DNA from: Halomonas colorata
GTDB lineage: Bacteria > Pseudomonadota > Gammaproteobacteria > Pseudomonadales > Halomonadaceae
DNA: 64,000 bases
NCBI RefSeq assembly: GCF_014897985.1
Contig: NZ_JABUZA010000001.1
Location: 62,001 to 126,000, forward strand
Direction of reading: 5' to 3'
The notes beneath the pieces were generated by a model. It was not told the origin of the DNA. It saw only the letters and a program-made list of their open reading frames with translations, and made no database searches. Position numbers and translations under genes: made by a program. Positions 1-9,072 of this stretch are shown here, piece by piece. Positions within the stretch are counted from its first letter, which is position 1; each line of letters begins with the position of its first letter.

Positions 1-1
1 G

Positions 2-241
2 GCGCAAACCGACGCGATGATGGCCAGGGTGGAAAGCCAGATTAACAGGCCAGGGGATAGTGGCGGAGCTATTACCATCAACCAGATCGAAGACCGCAAC
101 CGCGCCGGCCAATTCGAAGAACGCACCGGCCCCGACGGTGCCCGCTACATCGATATGTTTGTAGCCAATATCTTTGCCGACGGCAAAGCCCACAAAGCGC
201 TGCAGGCGAAATATGGGCTCTCAACCAAGGCGACTAACTAA
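2..241 (+). CDS. Phage protein C-terminus, probably tail tape measure (partial)
   Basis: The reading frame is open from the window edge, so only the last 79 or so codons are present. The peptide is acidic and basic in patches and ends AKYGLSTKATN. I recognise no motif in it. Its place immediately before small tail genes suggests the end of the tape measure protein, which in siphoviruses precedes the tail tip genes; this is inference from position only. Its stop overlaps the next start by one base (TAATG), so the two are translationally coupled. A minor tail protein is the alternative. Confidence 0.5.
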   Translation, partial: AQTDAMMARVESQINRPGDSGGAITINQIEDRNRAGQFEERTGPDGARYIDMFVANIFADGKAHKALQAKYGLSTKATN

Positions 242-732
242 TGGCAGAAATAGACTTCCCCGCCGGGTTGAAAACGCCGCTCCAGGCGGATTACGGCCTG
301 CAGCATGTGGATGCCAACGTGCGCACGCGAATGGCGTCTGGGCGCACACGCTCGCGGCAACAGTTCACCTACACCCCGACCCGCGTCAACGTGCAGTGGC
401 TGTTCCCCGCCGGGCAGGCCCAGCTTTTCGAGGCCTGGTACTGGGCGCCGTATAACCGTGACGCTCCCAATAAAGGCGGCATCCAGGGCGGGACGCTGCC
501 GTTCAACACGAAGCTACGCACCCCGATAGGTCTGCGCGTTTATGAGGACGTTTCGTTCACGGACGTGTATAGCGGCCCCGTGCTGGTAGGCGGCAAGTTC
601 TGGCGCTTCACCGCCACGTTGGAAATCGCCAAGCGCCCGGTACTGCCGCCAGCCGATCTGGAGTATCCGGAAGAGATTCTGTACTCAAGCTTGTTTGACA
701 TAACGATGAATAAGCACTGGCCCAAGCCGTGA
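241..732 (+). CDS. Putative phage tail protein (163 aa)
   Basis: A 163-residue protein with no signal peptide or membrane segment. It has a pattern seen in small siphovirus tail proteins: FPAGLKTPL near the N-terminus, an RTRMASGRTRSR basic stretch, a central FEAWYW motif and a late GGKFWRFTATLEIAKRP strand. I know similar proteins only as phage tail proteins of unclear role, perhaps a distal tail or tail-completion component. It begins at the overlapping TAATG and is followed by a rho-independent terminator, so it ends the first tail transcript. Exact function unknown. Confidence 0.6.
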   Translation: MAEIDFPAGLKTPLQADYGLQHVDANVRTRMASGRTRSRQQFTYTPTRVNVQWLFPAGQAQLFEAWYWAPYNRDAPNKGGIQGGTLPFNTKLRTPIGLRVYEDVSFTDVYSGPVLVGGKFWRFTATLEIAKRPVLPPADLEYPEEILYSSLFDITMNKHWPKP

Positions 733-758
733 CCTAACCACTACCTCACTTTCCCCAG

Positions 759-781
759 ACCGCCCGCAAGGCGGTTTTTTT
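759..781 (+). terminator. Rho-independent terminator inside the tail cluster
   Basis: A 6-bp GC-rich stem ACCGCC/GGCGGT with a 5-nt loop is followed by seven T. It lies 27 bases after the upstream tail gene and just before the tail fibre gene, so the fibre and downstream genes may be partly uncoupled from the tape-measure transcript. Confidence 0.8.
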
Positions 782-800
782 GTGCCTGGAGATAAATAAC

Positions 801-3050
801 ATGGCCGATTTTGACCCCGCGAGCGAACCACTCGGCACTGCCGATCCCCGGGTTCGGGATTTAAATACCCGCAACTTAGACCGTGGCGTAAATAGCAGCG
901 AGATGAAGTGGGTGAATCGCTTTGGCGAGGAGCAAGCAACGCTACGCGCTGGATCGATCGCTTCGCAAGAGGTTGTGGATACTGCAGCGCAGGCAAAGCA
1001 GAACATCGAGGAGCAGGTTGATGGGCTTCGCGATGAAGTTGATGGACGACTGAATGGCATCCTAATTGCTGGTGGGCGTATTTTCGATAGCGAGGCTCAG
1101 GGACGTGCTGCTGTTAGTAATGATCAGTATTTCTACGCCGCCAGCGATGATCCAAACGTAAGCAAAACGCTTTGGCAGCGGGTTAACAGCAGTTCTAGTC
1201 GCTTTATAGCAGATGACCCTAGCGCGGAGTTTATAGCAGGTATCGAGTCAGCTCAGTATGTCGCAATCGATAAGGCATCTGAGCCTGACGTTTTATCTGG
1301 CGAGTTTTACAACGGCGATGATGAGTTCGTTCCTGTGATTACCGACAGCCAAGGCAATTCACTATTTGCCTTGGATGAGAACGGTTTCCCAATAGCTGCC
1401 TTGGGCGGGGAGTTCTATGGCGACTCTGATGGTTTCGAGTGGGACTTTGCGGCGCTCAATGCAGAGGGTGAAATTATCTATGCCACGCTTGACGGCCGTG
1501 TCGTTGATCGCTGGGGTTATGAGTTTTACAACTCTGACGAAACGGCTGCTGAGCTCTCGTTTGTCGATGAGTCAGGCAAGCAGCTTTTAGCGTGGGATGA
1601 GAGCGGTGAACCTTTAAATCAAGGCGTGACTTCCGGCGAGCAACCTCTTATTCCCTACCATTCAGACGATATGATTTTTGGCATGGGAGCCACTGCAAAG
1701 GCACTGGCCAGCGTTGAAGGTTTTGAGGTGTTTGCATTATCGCCCGGCAATGATCGCCATGTGCGAGCAGTGATTGATTCCCCAATGATCGATGCTAAAC
1801 GCACGGTAGCAGCAGGCGGCGGTCTTCTAATTCCCGATTGCAACCGAACACTACACGCTAGAATTGGGATAGGGCAATCGCTGGTAGTCGGCGCTACCGC
1901 CGCGCCCACGCTGGTAAGCATTGATCCGATCTTTCCTGATGAAGCGCTGATGTTCGAGTCAGGTGCCAACAGTGATGTTCGTATGGGCCTAGAAACTCAG
2001 GGTGAGCAACCGGTTCTTGACCCGCGCTCCCTGACGGGCTTTGCCCCGCTAGTTGCTCGGGTAGGGCAAGGCCCAGGTTCGCGCGGCGAAACGATTATGG
2101 AGTCTAGCGCAAACGAGCTGACGAGGCAGGCGCGAGAGCTTGGGGCGAGCTTTCGTAGCCTTTCCTTTACCGCTGGACAGGGCGCGACGAACTATCAGGG
2201 GCTTAAGAAGGGCTCGCAGGTATATGAAAATATGCTTGAAGCCATCCAGCGCGCGGTTGATTTAGCCGCCGAAAAAGGCTGGCGGCTGGTCGTAGATGCC
2301 TGCGTCCTCAAGCACGGCGAAGCCGATAACACGAACGCCAATTACTTTAACGACCTCATCGAGTGGCAAAACGATATTGATGCGGATGTTAAAGCCATAA
2401 CCGGGCAAGCCGGTGATGTCCCGTTCCTAATGGCGCAGCCGAGCTCATTCTATAGCGCGTTCGATTCAGTTATTGCGATGGTGAAGGCTAACAATGAAAG
2501 CCCGCGCCACCACCTAACAGGCCCAGATTATCCCTTTAGCGATGAGTATTTTACGGATCTACTGCACTTCAAAGGCCCGGGTTATTACTTGATTGGAGAG
2601 CAAGTCGCTCGTGCCCACAAGCAGGCGCTTTGGTCATCCGCTAAAACCAGCCGAATTATAGAAATTATCGGAGCTAACATCGCTGGCACGGTGGCGACTG
2701 TGTCGCTATCCGTTCCCACTCCTCCCCTTGTTATCGACACAACAACGGTGCGCGCTCAAGTAAACCACGGCTTCAACGTCTACGACGATGCTGGAGAGTT
2801 GGGCGTTACAGACGTGCGCATTACTGACGATGGCAGTTCTAACGGCATCGCAATCGTTGAGCTAACACTTTCTGATTCATCCAGCGGTCAGGGCGAGCGG
2901 GTGGACTATGCCCTGGTAGGGCATAGCGGCACGCGCAGCGTAGACACAATACCTCGGGGCAATATTCGAGATAGCGCGAAGGATGTCAGTTCACTGGATG
3001 GCAGGCCGCTATACAACTGGGCAGTTCACCAACGTTTCACTATTAATTAA
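801..3050 (+). CDS. Phage tail fibre/spike with SGNH hydrolase domain (749 aa)
   Basis: This is likely the receptor-contacting tail fibre. The first 130 or so residues (ADFDPASEPLGTADPRVRD, then a helical segment and YFYAASDDPNVSKTLWQRV) look like a virion-attachment domain. Residues 166-275 hold three repeats of about 36 residues, each starting EFY and carrying a D-G-rich turn. The C-terminal half contains SGNH/GDSL esterase blocks: GQSLVVG near residue 358 (nucleophile Ser), HGEADN near 518 and DLLHF near 585 (Asp-His). This resembles the sialate/acetylxylan esterase branch, so removal of acetyl groups from surface polysaccharide is plausible. The start at 801 was chosen over 780 because MADFD follows a GGAGAT ribosome site. 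A C-terminal domain of about 140 residues is unassigned. Confidence 0.75.
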   Translation: MADFDPASEPLGTADPRVRDLNTRNLDRGVNSSEMKWVNRFGEEQATLRAGSIASQEVVDTAAQAKQNIEEQVDGLRDEVDGRLNGILIAGGRIFDSEAQGRAAVSNDQYFYAASDDPNVSKTLWQRVNSSSSRFIADDPSAEFIAGIESAQYVAIDKASEPDVLSGEFYNGDDEFVPVITDSQGNSLFALDENGFPIAALGGEFYGDSDGFEWDFAALNAEGEIIYATLDGRVVDRWGYEFYNSDETAAELSFVDESGKQLLAWDESGEPLNQGVTSGEQPLIPYHSDDMIFGMGATAKALASVEGFEVFALSPGNDRHVRAVIDSPMIDAKRTVAAGGGLLIPDCNRTLHARIGIGQSLVVGATAAPTLVSIDPIFPDEALMFESGANSDVRMGLETQGEQPVLDPRSLTGFAPLVARVGQGPGSRGETIMESSANELTRQARELGASFRSLSFTAGQGATNYQGLKKGSQVYENMLEAIQRAVDLAAEKGWRLVVDACVLKHGEADNTNANYFNDLIEWQNDIDADVKAITGQAGDVPFLMAQPSSFYSAFDSVIAMVKANNESPRHHLTGPDYPFSDEYFTDLLHFKGPGYYLIGEQVARAHKQALWSSAKTSRIIEIIGANIAGTVATVSLSVPTPPLVIDTTTVRAQVNHGFNVYDDAGELGVTDVRITDDGSSNGIAIVELTLSDSSSGQGERVDYALVGHSGTRSVDTIPRGNIRDSAKDVSSLDGRPLYNWAVHQRFTIN

Positions 3051-3062
3051 GAGGATTTATCT

Positions 3063-3827
3063 ATGCGTCGTTACCAAATGCTACAAGGTGTCCAGGTTCC
3101 TAACAGCAACCTTCCATCTATTGAAATTACCCCGGAAGGACGGGCGATGGGTGCGATCCCGTTCTGGAATACGCTGCTTGATCCTGACTATGTGTCTGAT
3201 AATAAAATCAGAAACCGGGCAATAAAAGCGACTTTGCAGAACAATGAAGATCCGGGTACTTATACCTTTTCAAGTTTCGCCAATGGCGCCCGTGCATTCA
3301 ATTATCCGAGCGGTAGTGAAAATCTTCTCCGCTCGCTTTCAAGCACAGATATTAACCCTGAACGCTGGACAGTGTTTGTAGTGCAGCGGCCCAACTCAGA
3401 TGCGGCTCAGGCGCGAGAGGTGCTTCGGTCAATCGATAGTGCACCGGCTGACGAATTCTCACCGCGTATGGGTATTAATACCGCCAATAGCCGTGCTTCG
3501 ATTTATAAAAGCAGTTCTGACGCTACCCTGCGATTGGGCTACACGCCGCCAGTGAATTACAACAATCGTACCGTGTTACTGATGTTTACGTTCTCTGTGG
3601 AGCGCGGTCTGGCTATCTTTGAGGATGGCGTGCTCGGCGCCGCCGCGCCCAACGAAACTCAACCGTTCACGTTTGGTTATCAAGCGGGCGCTGTAGGCTG
3701 GAATCGACAAATGGCGGGTTTGGTAGGCATGGCTGGATTGCTGGATGCCGATCTTTCTGCGCCTGAAAACGCTGGGTACCGCCGTTCTATTGAACGTTTC
3801 TTGATGACTAAGTATGGCATCAACTAA
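3063..3827 (+). CDS. Phage tail-associated lectin-like protein (254 aa)
   Basis: A 254-residue protein directly after the tail fibre gene, with an AGAGGATT ribosome site. The alternation of short strands, the phrase WTVFVVQRP, and the ending RSIERFLMTKYGIN resemble concanavalin-A/LamG-like domains found in phage tail accessory proteins, where the final helix packs after the beta sandwich. It could bind host surface glycans together with the SGNH fibre. I see no catalytic residues. The assignment is by overall look, not by a firm motif. Its stop overlaps the next start by one base. Confidence 0.5.
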   Translation: MRRYQMLQGVQVPNSNLPSIEITPEGRAMGAIPFWNTLLDPDYVSDNKIRNRAIKATLQNNEDPGTYTFSSFANGARAFNYPSGSENLLRSLSSTDINPERWTVFVVQRPNSDAAQAREVLRSIDSAPADEFSPRMGINTANSRASIYKSSSDATLRLGYTPPVNYNNRTVLLMFTFSVERGLAIFEDGVLGAAAPNETQPFTFGYQAGAVGWNRQMAGLVGMAGLLDADLSAPENAGYRRSIERFLMTKYGIN

Positions 3828-4321
3828 TGACCTACCTAGCCACCGTCAACGCCTCGGCACCCGCCGGGGTAGTCAAAATCCCAACCCTGGAGCTTAGTCG
3901 CCCCGATCGCATTGATCCGCTGCGCACCTGTGTGGGCTATGAAGACCAGCAGGCCGGGCTGGAAACAGGCGAGATAGTGACGTTTACTGCCTCCGGCATG
4001 GCCGTCGCGATACCCAAGCGCGGCGACAGCGGTCAACAGAACCTGACGTTTGCCGTTGAAAACGTCATGGGCGTGGCGCAGCGCTTCATTGATGAAGGCT
4101 TGGAGCACGGCCAGCCGATCGACGTGACCTACCGGCTATATCTCTCGACCGACATGAGCGCGCCGGCAGAACCGCCGCTGCGTTTCAAACTGGTGGATGG
4201 TGTTTTCGAGGGCTCCCACGTCGAGGTCATCGCCAGCTACATGGCTGTCATCATGCAAGAGTTTGTCAGCCGTCGTTATACCGCCTCTTTTGCCCGTGGC
4301 TTGAAGTACATCAGCCGCTAG
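3827..4321 (+). CDS. DUF1833-family phage tail protein (164 aa)
   Basis: A 164-residue protein matching the DUF1833 phage family as I know it: a beta-rich protein with VTFTASGMAVAIPKRGDSGQQNLTFAVENV and a C-terminal SRRYTASFARGLKYISR. Members sit in siphovirus tail modules just before the NlpC/P60 peptidase and the central tip protein, which is the order here. The role is probably tail-tip hub assembly, but no biochemical function is established to my knowledge. It is coupled to the preceding gene through TAATG. Confidence 0.7.
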   Translation: MTYLATVNASAPAGVVKIPTLELSRPDRIDPLRTCVGYEDQQAGLETGEIVTFTASGMAVAIPKRGDSGQQNLTFAVENVMGVAQRFIDEGLEHGQPIDVTYRLYLSTDMSAPAEPPLRFKLVDGVFEGSHVEVIASYMAVIMQEFVSRRYTASFARGLKYISR

Positions 4322-4339
4322 CTCTTTCAGGAAAACCCC

Positions 4340-4726
4340 ATGATTGAACACTATCTCGACTGCCGACACGAGTTCGGCGGGCGTGGCCCCACTGCGTTTG
4401 ATTGTTGGGGTCAGGTACGCGATGTGCGCGCTAACGTCTTTGGCTGGGAGTGGTTGCCCAGCTACGGCGCTATTGCTGATGGCGATAAGCGCGCGTTTAC
4501 CGATGCGTGCGTCAAAGAGCGAGTCGCCTTCCAGGAAGTGGCCGCCACACCGGGGGCAATCGCAACGGTATGGCGGCACCGGCTATGCGTGCATGTCGGC
4601 ATAGTGGTGCTAGTCGACGGCATATTAGCCGTGCTTGAAACCAACCCGGGCAGCGGCCCCCGCTGGCTATCGGTAGCGGATTTTGAACGGCAATACCTTA
4701 AGGTGATTTACTACCATGACCGTTAA
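4340..4726 (+). CDS. Phage NlpC/P60-type peptidase, tail tip assembly (128 aa)
   Basis: A small cysteine peptidase-like protein. The motif AFDCWGQVRDV near residue 20 carries the catalytic Cys, and the HVGIVV strand near residue 85 carries the catalytic His, as in NlpC/P60 domains. Phage members cut peptidoglycan cross-links or process tail tip proteins and are encoded next to protein J. It has no signal peptide, in line with being carried in the virion. Its end overlaps the start of the J-like gene by 11 bases, which indicates coupled translation. Confidence 0.8.
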   Translation: MIEHYLDCRHEFGGRGPTAFDCWGQVRDVRANVFGWEWLPSYGAIADGDKRAFTDACVKERVAFQEVAATPGAIATVWRHRLCVHVGIVVLVDGILAVLETNPGSGPRWLSVADFERQYLKVIYYHDR

Positions 4727-7376
4727 TGTCTACCCCTCAACACTGCCTGGCGAGCCGATAGAGCGGCATCAGGTGAGCGGTATTACGCTCAAGCAGTGGC
4801 TACGCGAAAACGCCCCCGGCTGCCTGGAAGGCAAGGGCGATGCACGGCCGATCAGCGCAGCGATCAATGGGCAGGTGATCCCGCCAGCAGAGTGGGGCGA
4901 GCTTATGCTACGCCATGGTCTGGATGTGGATCTGCGTGTACAGCCTCAAGGCCTGGAAGGCGCGCTGCTGGCCGCCGTCATTGCGGGCGTAGTCGCGGCC
5001 GCGTCGGCATTTCTGCTCAAGCCCAGTATCCCTGGGGTTAATAGTGGTGAATCTTCTCAGGGCGCCCGGCTGCTGGAAGCCAGCGCACAGGGAAACCAGC
5101 CAAAGCTGGGCGAAGTAATCCCCGACCAAGCCGGACGCTGCAAGAAAACACCGGACTACCTGACCGCCCCTGTGCGCCGCTTTGTCGATCAGCGCTCCCA
5201 GTCGCTTTACCTGTTTTTCTCCCTGGGGCTGGGGCATTTCGAACGCAACACCGACGACCTAATGATTGGCTCCACGCCGGTCAACTCGCTGCCAGGTGTG
5301 AGCTACCAGTTTTTCGAGCCAGGCGAAGACGTCAGCGATCACCCGGCAACGCAGAACTGGTACAACGCACCGGAAGTGGGCGCGTCTACTGGGTCGTCAG
5401 GGCTTCGGCTGCGTGGCGTGAGTGTTGAAAATGCAGAGTACCAGGGAGCCAGTAAAACAGAAGGCGCCACGCTGTTTATAAACAGTGAGTTGCCAAGCAG
5501 CTGGATGGGTGACATTCGTCTTGTCGTTAACTTGCTTCAATCTATAACGGTAGGAAGCAACCGAACCTCCTTCTTTGGGGATTTTAGGCACCTGTCAGCA
5601 GGGGTTCTAGTAACCCTTCAAGGCACTATCCTTGCGGGTATTTACCGGGTTCGCTCTGTTACCTCGGGCGGCATGCTGCTTGAAGACCGTAATAGTGGAG
5701 CGCTACTAAGCAACTTTCCACCCGGCGACTACAGCGTATATATCGACCGTACCGGCGCTAACTACGGCGTAGCTGAGCGTATAGAGGATCGCCGCGGCGT
5801 AGTCATGCAACGCTACTTGTCTGACGGTGCCATCGACAGCACGTGGAGTGCTTTTCCTGAGATCGAGCTTACGCAAGTCATCGTGCGCCCGAGTGACGCT
5901 ACACCCGCCAGCTTATGGACAGGCCCATTTGCGGCCACACCCTCAAGCGAAAAGACTACCAGGATTCAGTGGGATATTTTTTGCCCCAATGGGCTAGGTT
6001 ACATCGAAGATGACGGGACGATTAGCGAGCGATCGGTTGATGTGGAGCTGGAGTGGAGCGACCCCAATGGTGGATCAGGCTCTATTGTAAAAACCGTTAC
6101 GGGCGCCACGCGTGATCAAATCGGATGGACGTTCGAAACGGATATTCCCTCATCATCGCCCAGCGTCAGGCAGCGCCGCTTAACGCTGGAAGACACCAGT
6201 ACCCAGGCGCTTGATCGGATTGAGTGGTACGGCTTGCGCTCACTGCTGCCAACAAACACTAGCTACGATGGCGTTAGCACACTAGCGATGGTTATCAGCG
6301 GCTCCGATCTGATTGCATCGCAAACTGAAAACCAGATCAGCATCATTGATACCCGTAAGTTGCCCATTTGGGACGGTGCCCGGTGGACCGACGATCTGCA
6401 TGCTACCCGTGATATAGCGCCATACGTTCGCTATATCGCCCACTCAAAGGGCTACACCGACGACGATATTGATATGCCCGAGCTGCTTCGGCTGCATGCG
6501 ATATGGAAAGCGCGCCGCGACACGTACGACTTCATAACAAACACGTCAACGACCATGAAAGACGCGCTCAACACAGCGCTGCGCCCTGGCATGGCAGAAA
6601 TCACTATCGAGCATGGCCGTTTACGCCCGGTGCGTGAAGCGCCACGCACCGTGCCCGAGCATAGATACAATATGTACACCCTGCAGAATATGCCCGGCGA
6701 GTTGCGCCGGAAATTCACAGGGCCACGTCCGGAGGATCCTGACGGCGTAGACGTGGAATACCTGGAAGAAAGCAGCTGGACGGTCGAGGTAGTGGAGTGC
6801 CGCTTGCCAGGTGATCAAGGTATCAGGCCAAAGAAAGTACGGCTCGACGGTGTGGGCAACCGCGACAAGGCATATCAAATCGGTATGCGTGAGCGATCAC
6901 GTATGGCTTACCAGCGCTGGGAGTATGAATGGCAAACAGAGCTAGACGGCCTCAACTCCAAGTACAAAAGCTTCTGCGCCTTGGCCGATGACGTGCCCGG
7001 CTATGCCCGCTCTGCAATCCTGCTGGATGTTGATCAGATAGGCAGCGATACCCGTTTGCTTTCGTCTGAGCCGTTCGCCTGGGAAGAGGGTAAGAGCTAC
7101 GTCATTGCCTGGCGCCGTCCAGACGGCACGCTCTCCGGCCCATATCCGGCACAGCGCGGCGGTAGTGACGACATCGTAATAGCGCAGATGGATGAAGTGC
7201 CGGTGATCTACAGCGACATGGAGCCACCGCACTTGCTGTGGGGCACGACTGAGCGCTGGTGTTATCAGGCTATTGTGGAGGACGTGGACCCGAATGGGTT
7301 TGATAGTGTGAGCTTGAAGGCACTCAACTACGATGCGCGGGTGTATGCGTATGATGATGCGGTAGCGCCTCCATAG
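4716..7376 (+). CDS. Phage host-specificity/tail tip protein J-like (886 aa)
   Basis: An 886-residue protein of the lambda J / TipJ class. The N-terminal 80 residues form a ubiquitin-like fold region, followed by a glycine/alanine-rich hydrophobic segment (AAVIAGVVAAASAFLLKPS, about 85-110). Next comes the family's GEVIPDQAGRCKKTPDYL and YLFFSLGLGHFE stretch. The middle and C-terminal parts are beta-rich hub domains (VEYLEESSWTVEVVE and an immunoglobulin-like end). It would form the tail tip hub that contacts the receptor. It is shorter than lambda J (about 1130 residues), probably because receptor binding is split off to the separate fibre genes upstream. It is the last plus-strand gene of the prophage in the window. 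Confidence 0.85.
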   Translation: MTVNVYPSTLPGEPIERHQVSGITLKQWLRENAPGCLEGKGDARPISAAINGQVIPPAEWGELMLRHGLDVDLRVQPQGLEGALLAAVIAGVVAAASAFLLKPSIPGVNSGESSQGARLLEASAQGNQPKLGEVIPDQAGRCKKTPDYLTAPVRRFVDQRSQSLYLFFSLGLGHFERNTDDLMIGSTPVNSLPGVSYQFFEPGEDVSDHPATQNWYNAPEVGASTGSSGLRLRGVSVENAEYQGASKTEGATLFINSELPSSWMGDIRLVVNLLQSITVGSNRTSFFGDFRHLSAGVLVTLQGTILAGIYRVRSVTSGGMLLEDRNSGALLSNFPPGDYSVYIDRTGANYGVAERIEDRRGVVMQRYLSDGAIDSTWSAFPEIELTQVIVRPSDATPASLWTGPFAATPSSEKTTRIQWDIFCPNGLGYIEDDGTISERSVDVELEWSDPNGGSGSIVKTVTGATRDQIGWTFETDIPSSSPSVRQRRLTLEDTSTQALDRIEWYGLRSLLPTNTSYDGVSTLAMVISGSDLIASQTENQISIIDTRKLPIWDGARWTDDLHATRDIAPYVRYIAHSKGYTDDDIDMPELLRLHAIWKARRDTYDFITNTSTTMKDALNTALRPGMAEITIEHGRLRPVREAPRTVPEHRYNMYTLQNMPGELRRKFTGPRPEDPDGVDVEYLEESSWTVEVVECRLPGDQGIRPKKVRLDGVGNRDKAYQIGMRERSRMAYQRWEYEWQTELDGLNSKYKSFCALADDVPGYARSAILLDVDQIGSDTRLLSSEPFAWEEGKSYVIAWRRPDGTLSGPYPAQRGGSDDIVIAQMDEVPVIYSDMEPPHLLWGTTERWCYQAIVEDVDPNGFDSVSLKALNYDARVYAYDDAVAPP

Positions 7377-7394
7377 GAGGCGCTTATAAAATGG

Positions 7395-7736
7395 TTAAGG
7401 TAAATCGCGCTTCTTGTTTTTATCGATAGTGAAATCCATATCGACGAGGGTATTACCCTTATGCTGTGCAATAGTTAAAACAGGTACAGCATCGCAAAAC
7501 TCGCACCAAAAAAAGATGTTTAGCCCGTGCCGTCGAGTGCTTGGGTTTCCAGCCATTGAAGTATCTTGCACGGAACTTCCATTCTCGACTGTTACATGGA
7601 TACCAGTTTTAGCATCTTCCTGTCTTTCGAAGATTTCGACGCGATCATGGTGTAAATAATTTCCTTTACAATTAGGGCATTGAAGCTCGGCGCCAAAGCC
7701 TTCGTCGTAACTCATTTCGTCAAACGTCGGTATCAT
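7395..7736 (-). CDS. Zinc-ribbon protein of unknown function (113 aa)
   Basis: A 113-residue cytosolic protein with two CxxC pairs: CPNCKGNYLHHD near residue 20 and CEFCDAVPVL near residue 80. This is consistent with one zinc ribbon. It lies between the J-like gene and umuC and is transcribed against the tail genes, as phage cargo (moron) genes often are. It runs in the same direction as the umuDC operon, 61 bases downstream of umuC, so it may be its distal gene. Function unknown. Confidence 0.6.
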   Translation of the reverse strand: MIPTFDEMSYDEGFGAELQCPNCKGNYLHHDRVEIFERQEDAKTGIHVTVENGSSVQDTSMAGNPSTRRHGLNIFFWCEFCDAVPVLTIAQHKGNTLVDMDFTIDKNKKRDLP

Positions 7737-7797
7737 GCAATGACCTCATGATTAGCAATTTTAAAATAGATTATCGCTTTCAATGATGGCCTGCAGT

Positions 7798-9072
7798 CTA
7801 GGTTTTGACCACTGGTATTTCATTCCACTTAGTCGTATACCTTGGCGTGCGATGCTCGCAACGTAGCTCCCAAGCGTTCTGTTTGCGGGGCATGCCAAGT
7901 CTAACAGTGCCTTTGCCGTGCTCGCGATTCAGCTTATCCAATGTAGCCATCAACCGCTCATTTCTTTCCCGCTTCTCGTCGCTCAAAGGCTCACCCAGCA
8001 AGCCTAACTGTTCATTATCATGGTCGCAGAGATCCATGAGCATAACGCCACACTTCTGATACATGATCCCCGTTTTGAATATCTGCTCAAGCCCAGCGCT
8101 TGCTGCGTGTATCAGGTCGCGGCTGTCGCAAGTTGCATGAGGCAGGGGAATAACAACGCTTTTACTGTAACTCGGTAGGTCCTGTCGGAACCTGTTCGTG
8201 CGCACAAACACCATAATCGCTTGAGCCAGGCCCGCTTGCTTGCGTAGCTTTTCACCAGCCCGGGCGGCATGCACTCTGACGGCTTCCTGCAAATCGGTTT
8301 TATTCTGTGTGAGTCTTCCAAACGAACGCGACACCATGATCTGTTTTTTAGGCTGCTGCATATCATCAAGCGGGATACAGTCAACGCCCTGCAGCTCGTA
8401 AACGATCCGCTCCATGACGACCGAGAAGTGTTTGCGCAAATGCTTTGGGTTGGCTTCTCTAAGCTGCCAAGCTGTCTCTATGCCCAGCGTATGCAGTCGC
8501 ACAGCACTACGCCCAGCTACGCCCCAAATCTCAGTCACCGGCAGCTGTTCAAGGAAAGCACGGGTATCGTCGCTATCCGGCTCCATGATGGCAACGCCGT
8601 TAAAGTGGCTTTCCTTTTTGGCTCTGTGATTCGCGATCTTTGCCAGCGTCTTACTTGTGCTCAATCCGACGCTAACGGGTATGCCTGTATCGCGCTTAAC
8701 CTGGCGGCGCATTAACTGGCAGCGATCGGCCAGCGTTTCAGGCTCGAATCCTTCAAAAGAAAGGAACGACTCATCGATTGAATACACATCAACGTGCGGT
8801 GTGTGCTGACTGAGCACGTCAGTAACCCGGCGGCTCATATCACCGTAGAGAGCGTAATTGCTAGAAAGGAGAATGCACTGGCGGCGAATGTGGGGGTCGA
8901 TCTGGTGCGCAGGCATACCCATTGCTACGCCGAGCTGTTTGATTTCAGCTGATCGCGCGACGACACAGCCATCGTTATTCGACATCACCCCAACGGGCTT
9001 GCCTTCTAGCCGGGGCTGAAAGACCCGCTCACAACTGACGTAAAAATTATTGCAGTCGACGAGAGCGATCAT
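7798..9072 (-). CDS. umuC: UmuC-like Y-family DNA polymerase V subunit (424 aa)
   Basis: Catalytic subunit of the error-prone translesion polymerase V. The N-terminal palm starts MIALVDCNNFYVSCERVF (first catalytic Asp). The YSIDESF motif near residue 97 supplies the other metal-binding Asp and Glu. A helix-hairpin-helix and little-finger domain follow, then the UmuC-specific C-terminal tail. The length of 424 matches UmuC (422 in E. coli) rather than DinB. Its start overlaps umuD by four bases and it lies in an SOS operon. It is prophage-borne, separate from the chromosomal dinB at 58218, so lysogeny would add translesion capacity. Confidence 0.95.
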   Translation of the reverse strand: MIALVDCNNFYVSCERVFQPRLEGKPVGVMSNNDGCVVARSAEIKQLGVAMGMPAHQIDPHIRRQCILLSSNYALYGDMSRRVTDVLSQHTPHVDVYSIDESFLSFEGFEPETLADRCQLMRRQVKRDTGIPVSVGLSTSKTLAKIANHRAKKESHFNGVAIMEPDSDDTRAFLEQLPVTEIWGVAGRSAVRLHTLGIETAWQLREANPKHLRKHFSVVMERIVYELQGVDCIPLDDMQQPKKQIMVSRSFGRLTQNKTDLQEAVRVHAARAGEKLRKQAGLAQAIMVFVRTNRFRQDLPSYSKSVVIPLPHATCDSRDLIHAASAGLEQIFKTGIMYQKCGVMLMDLCDHDNEQLGLLGEPLSDEKRERNERLMATLDKLNREHGKGTVRLGMPRKQNAWELRCEHRTPRYTTKWNEIPVVKT

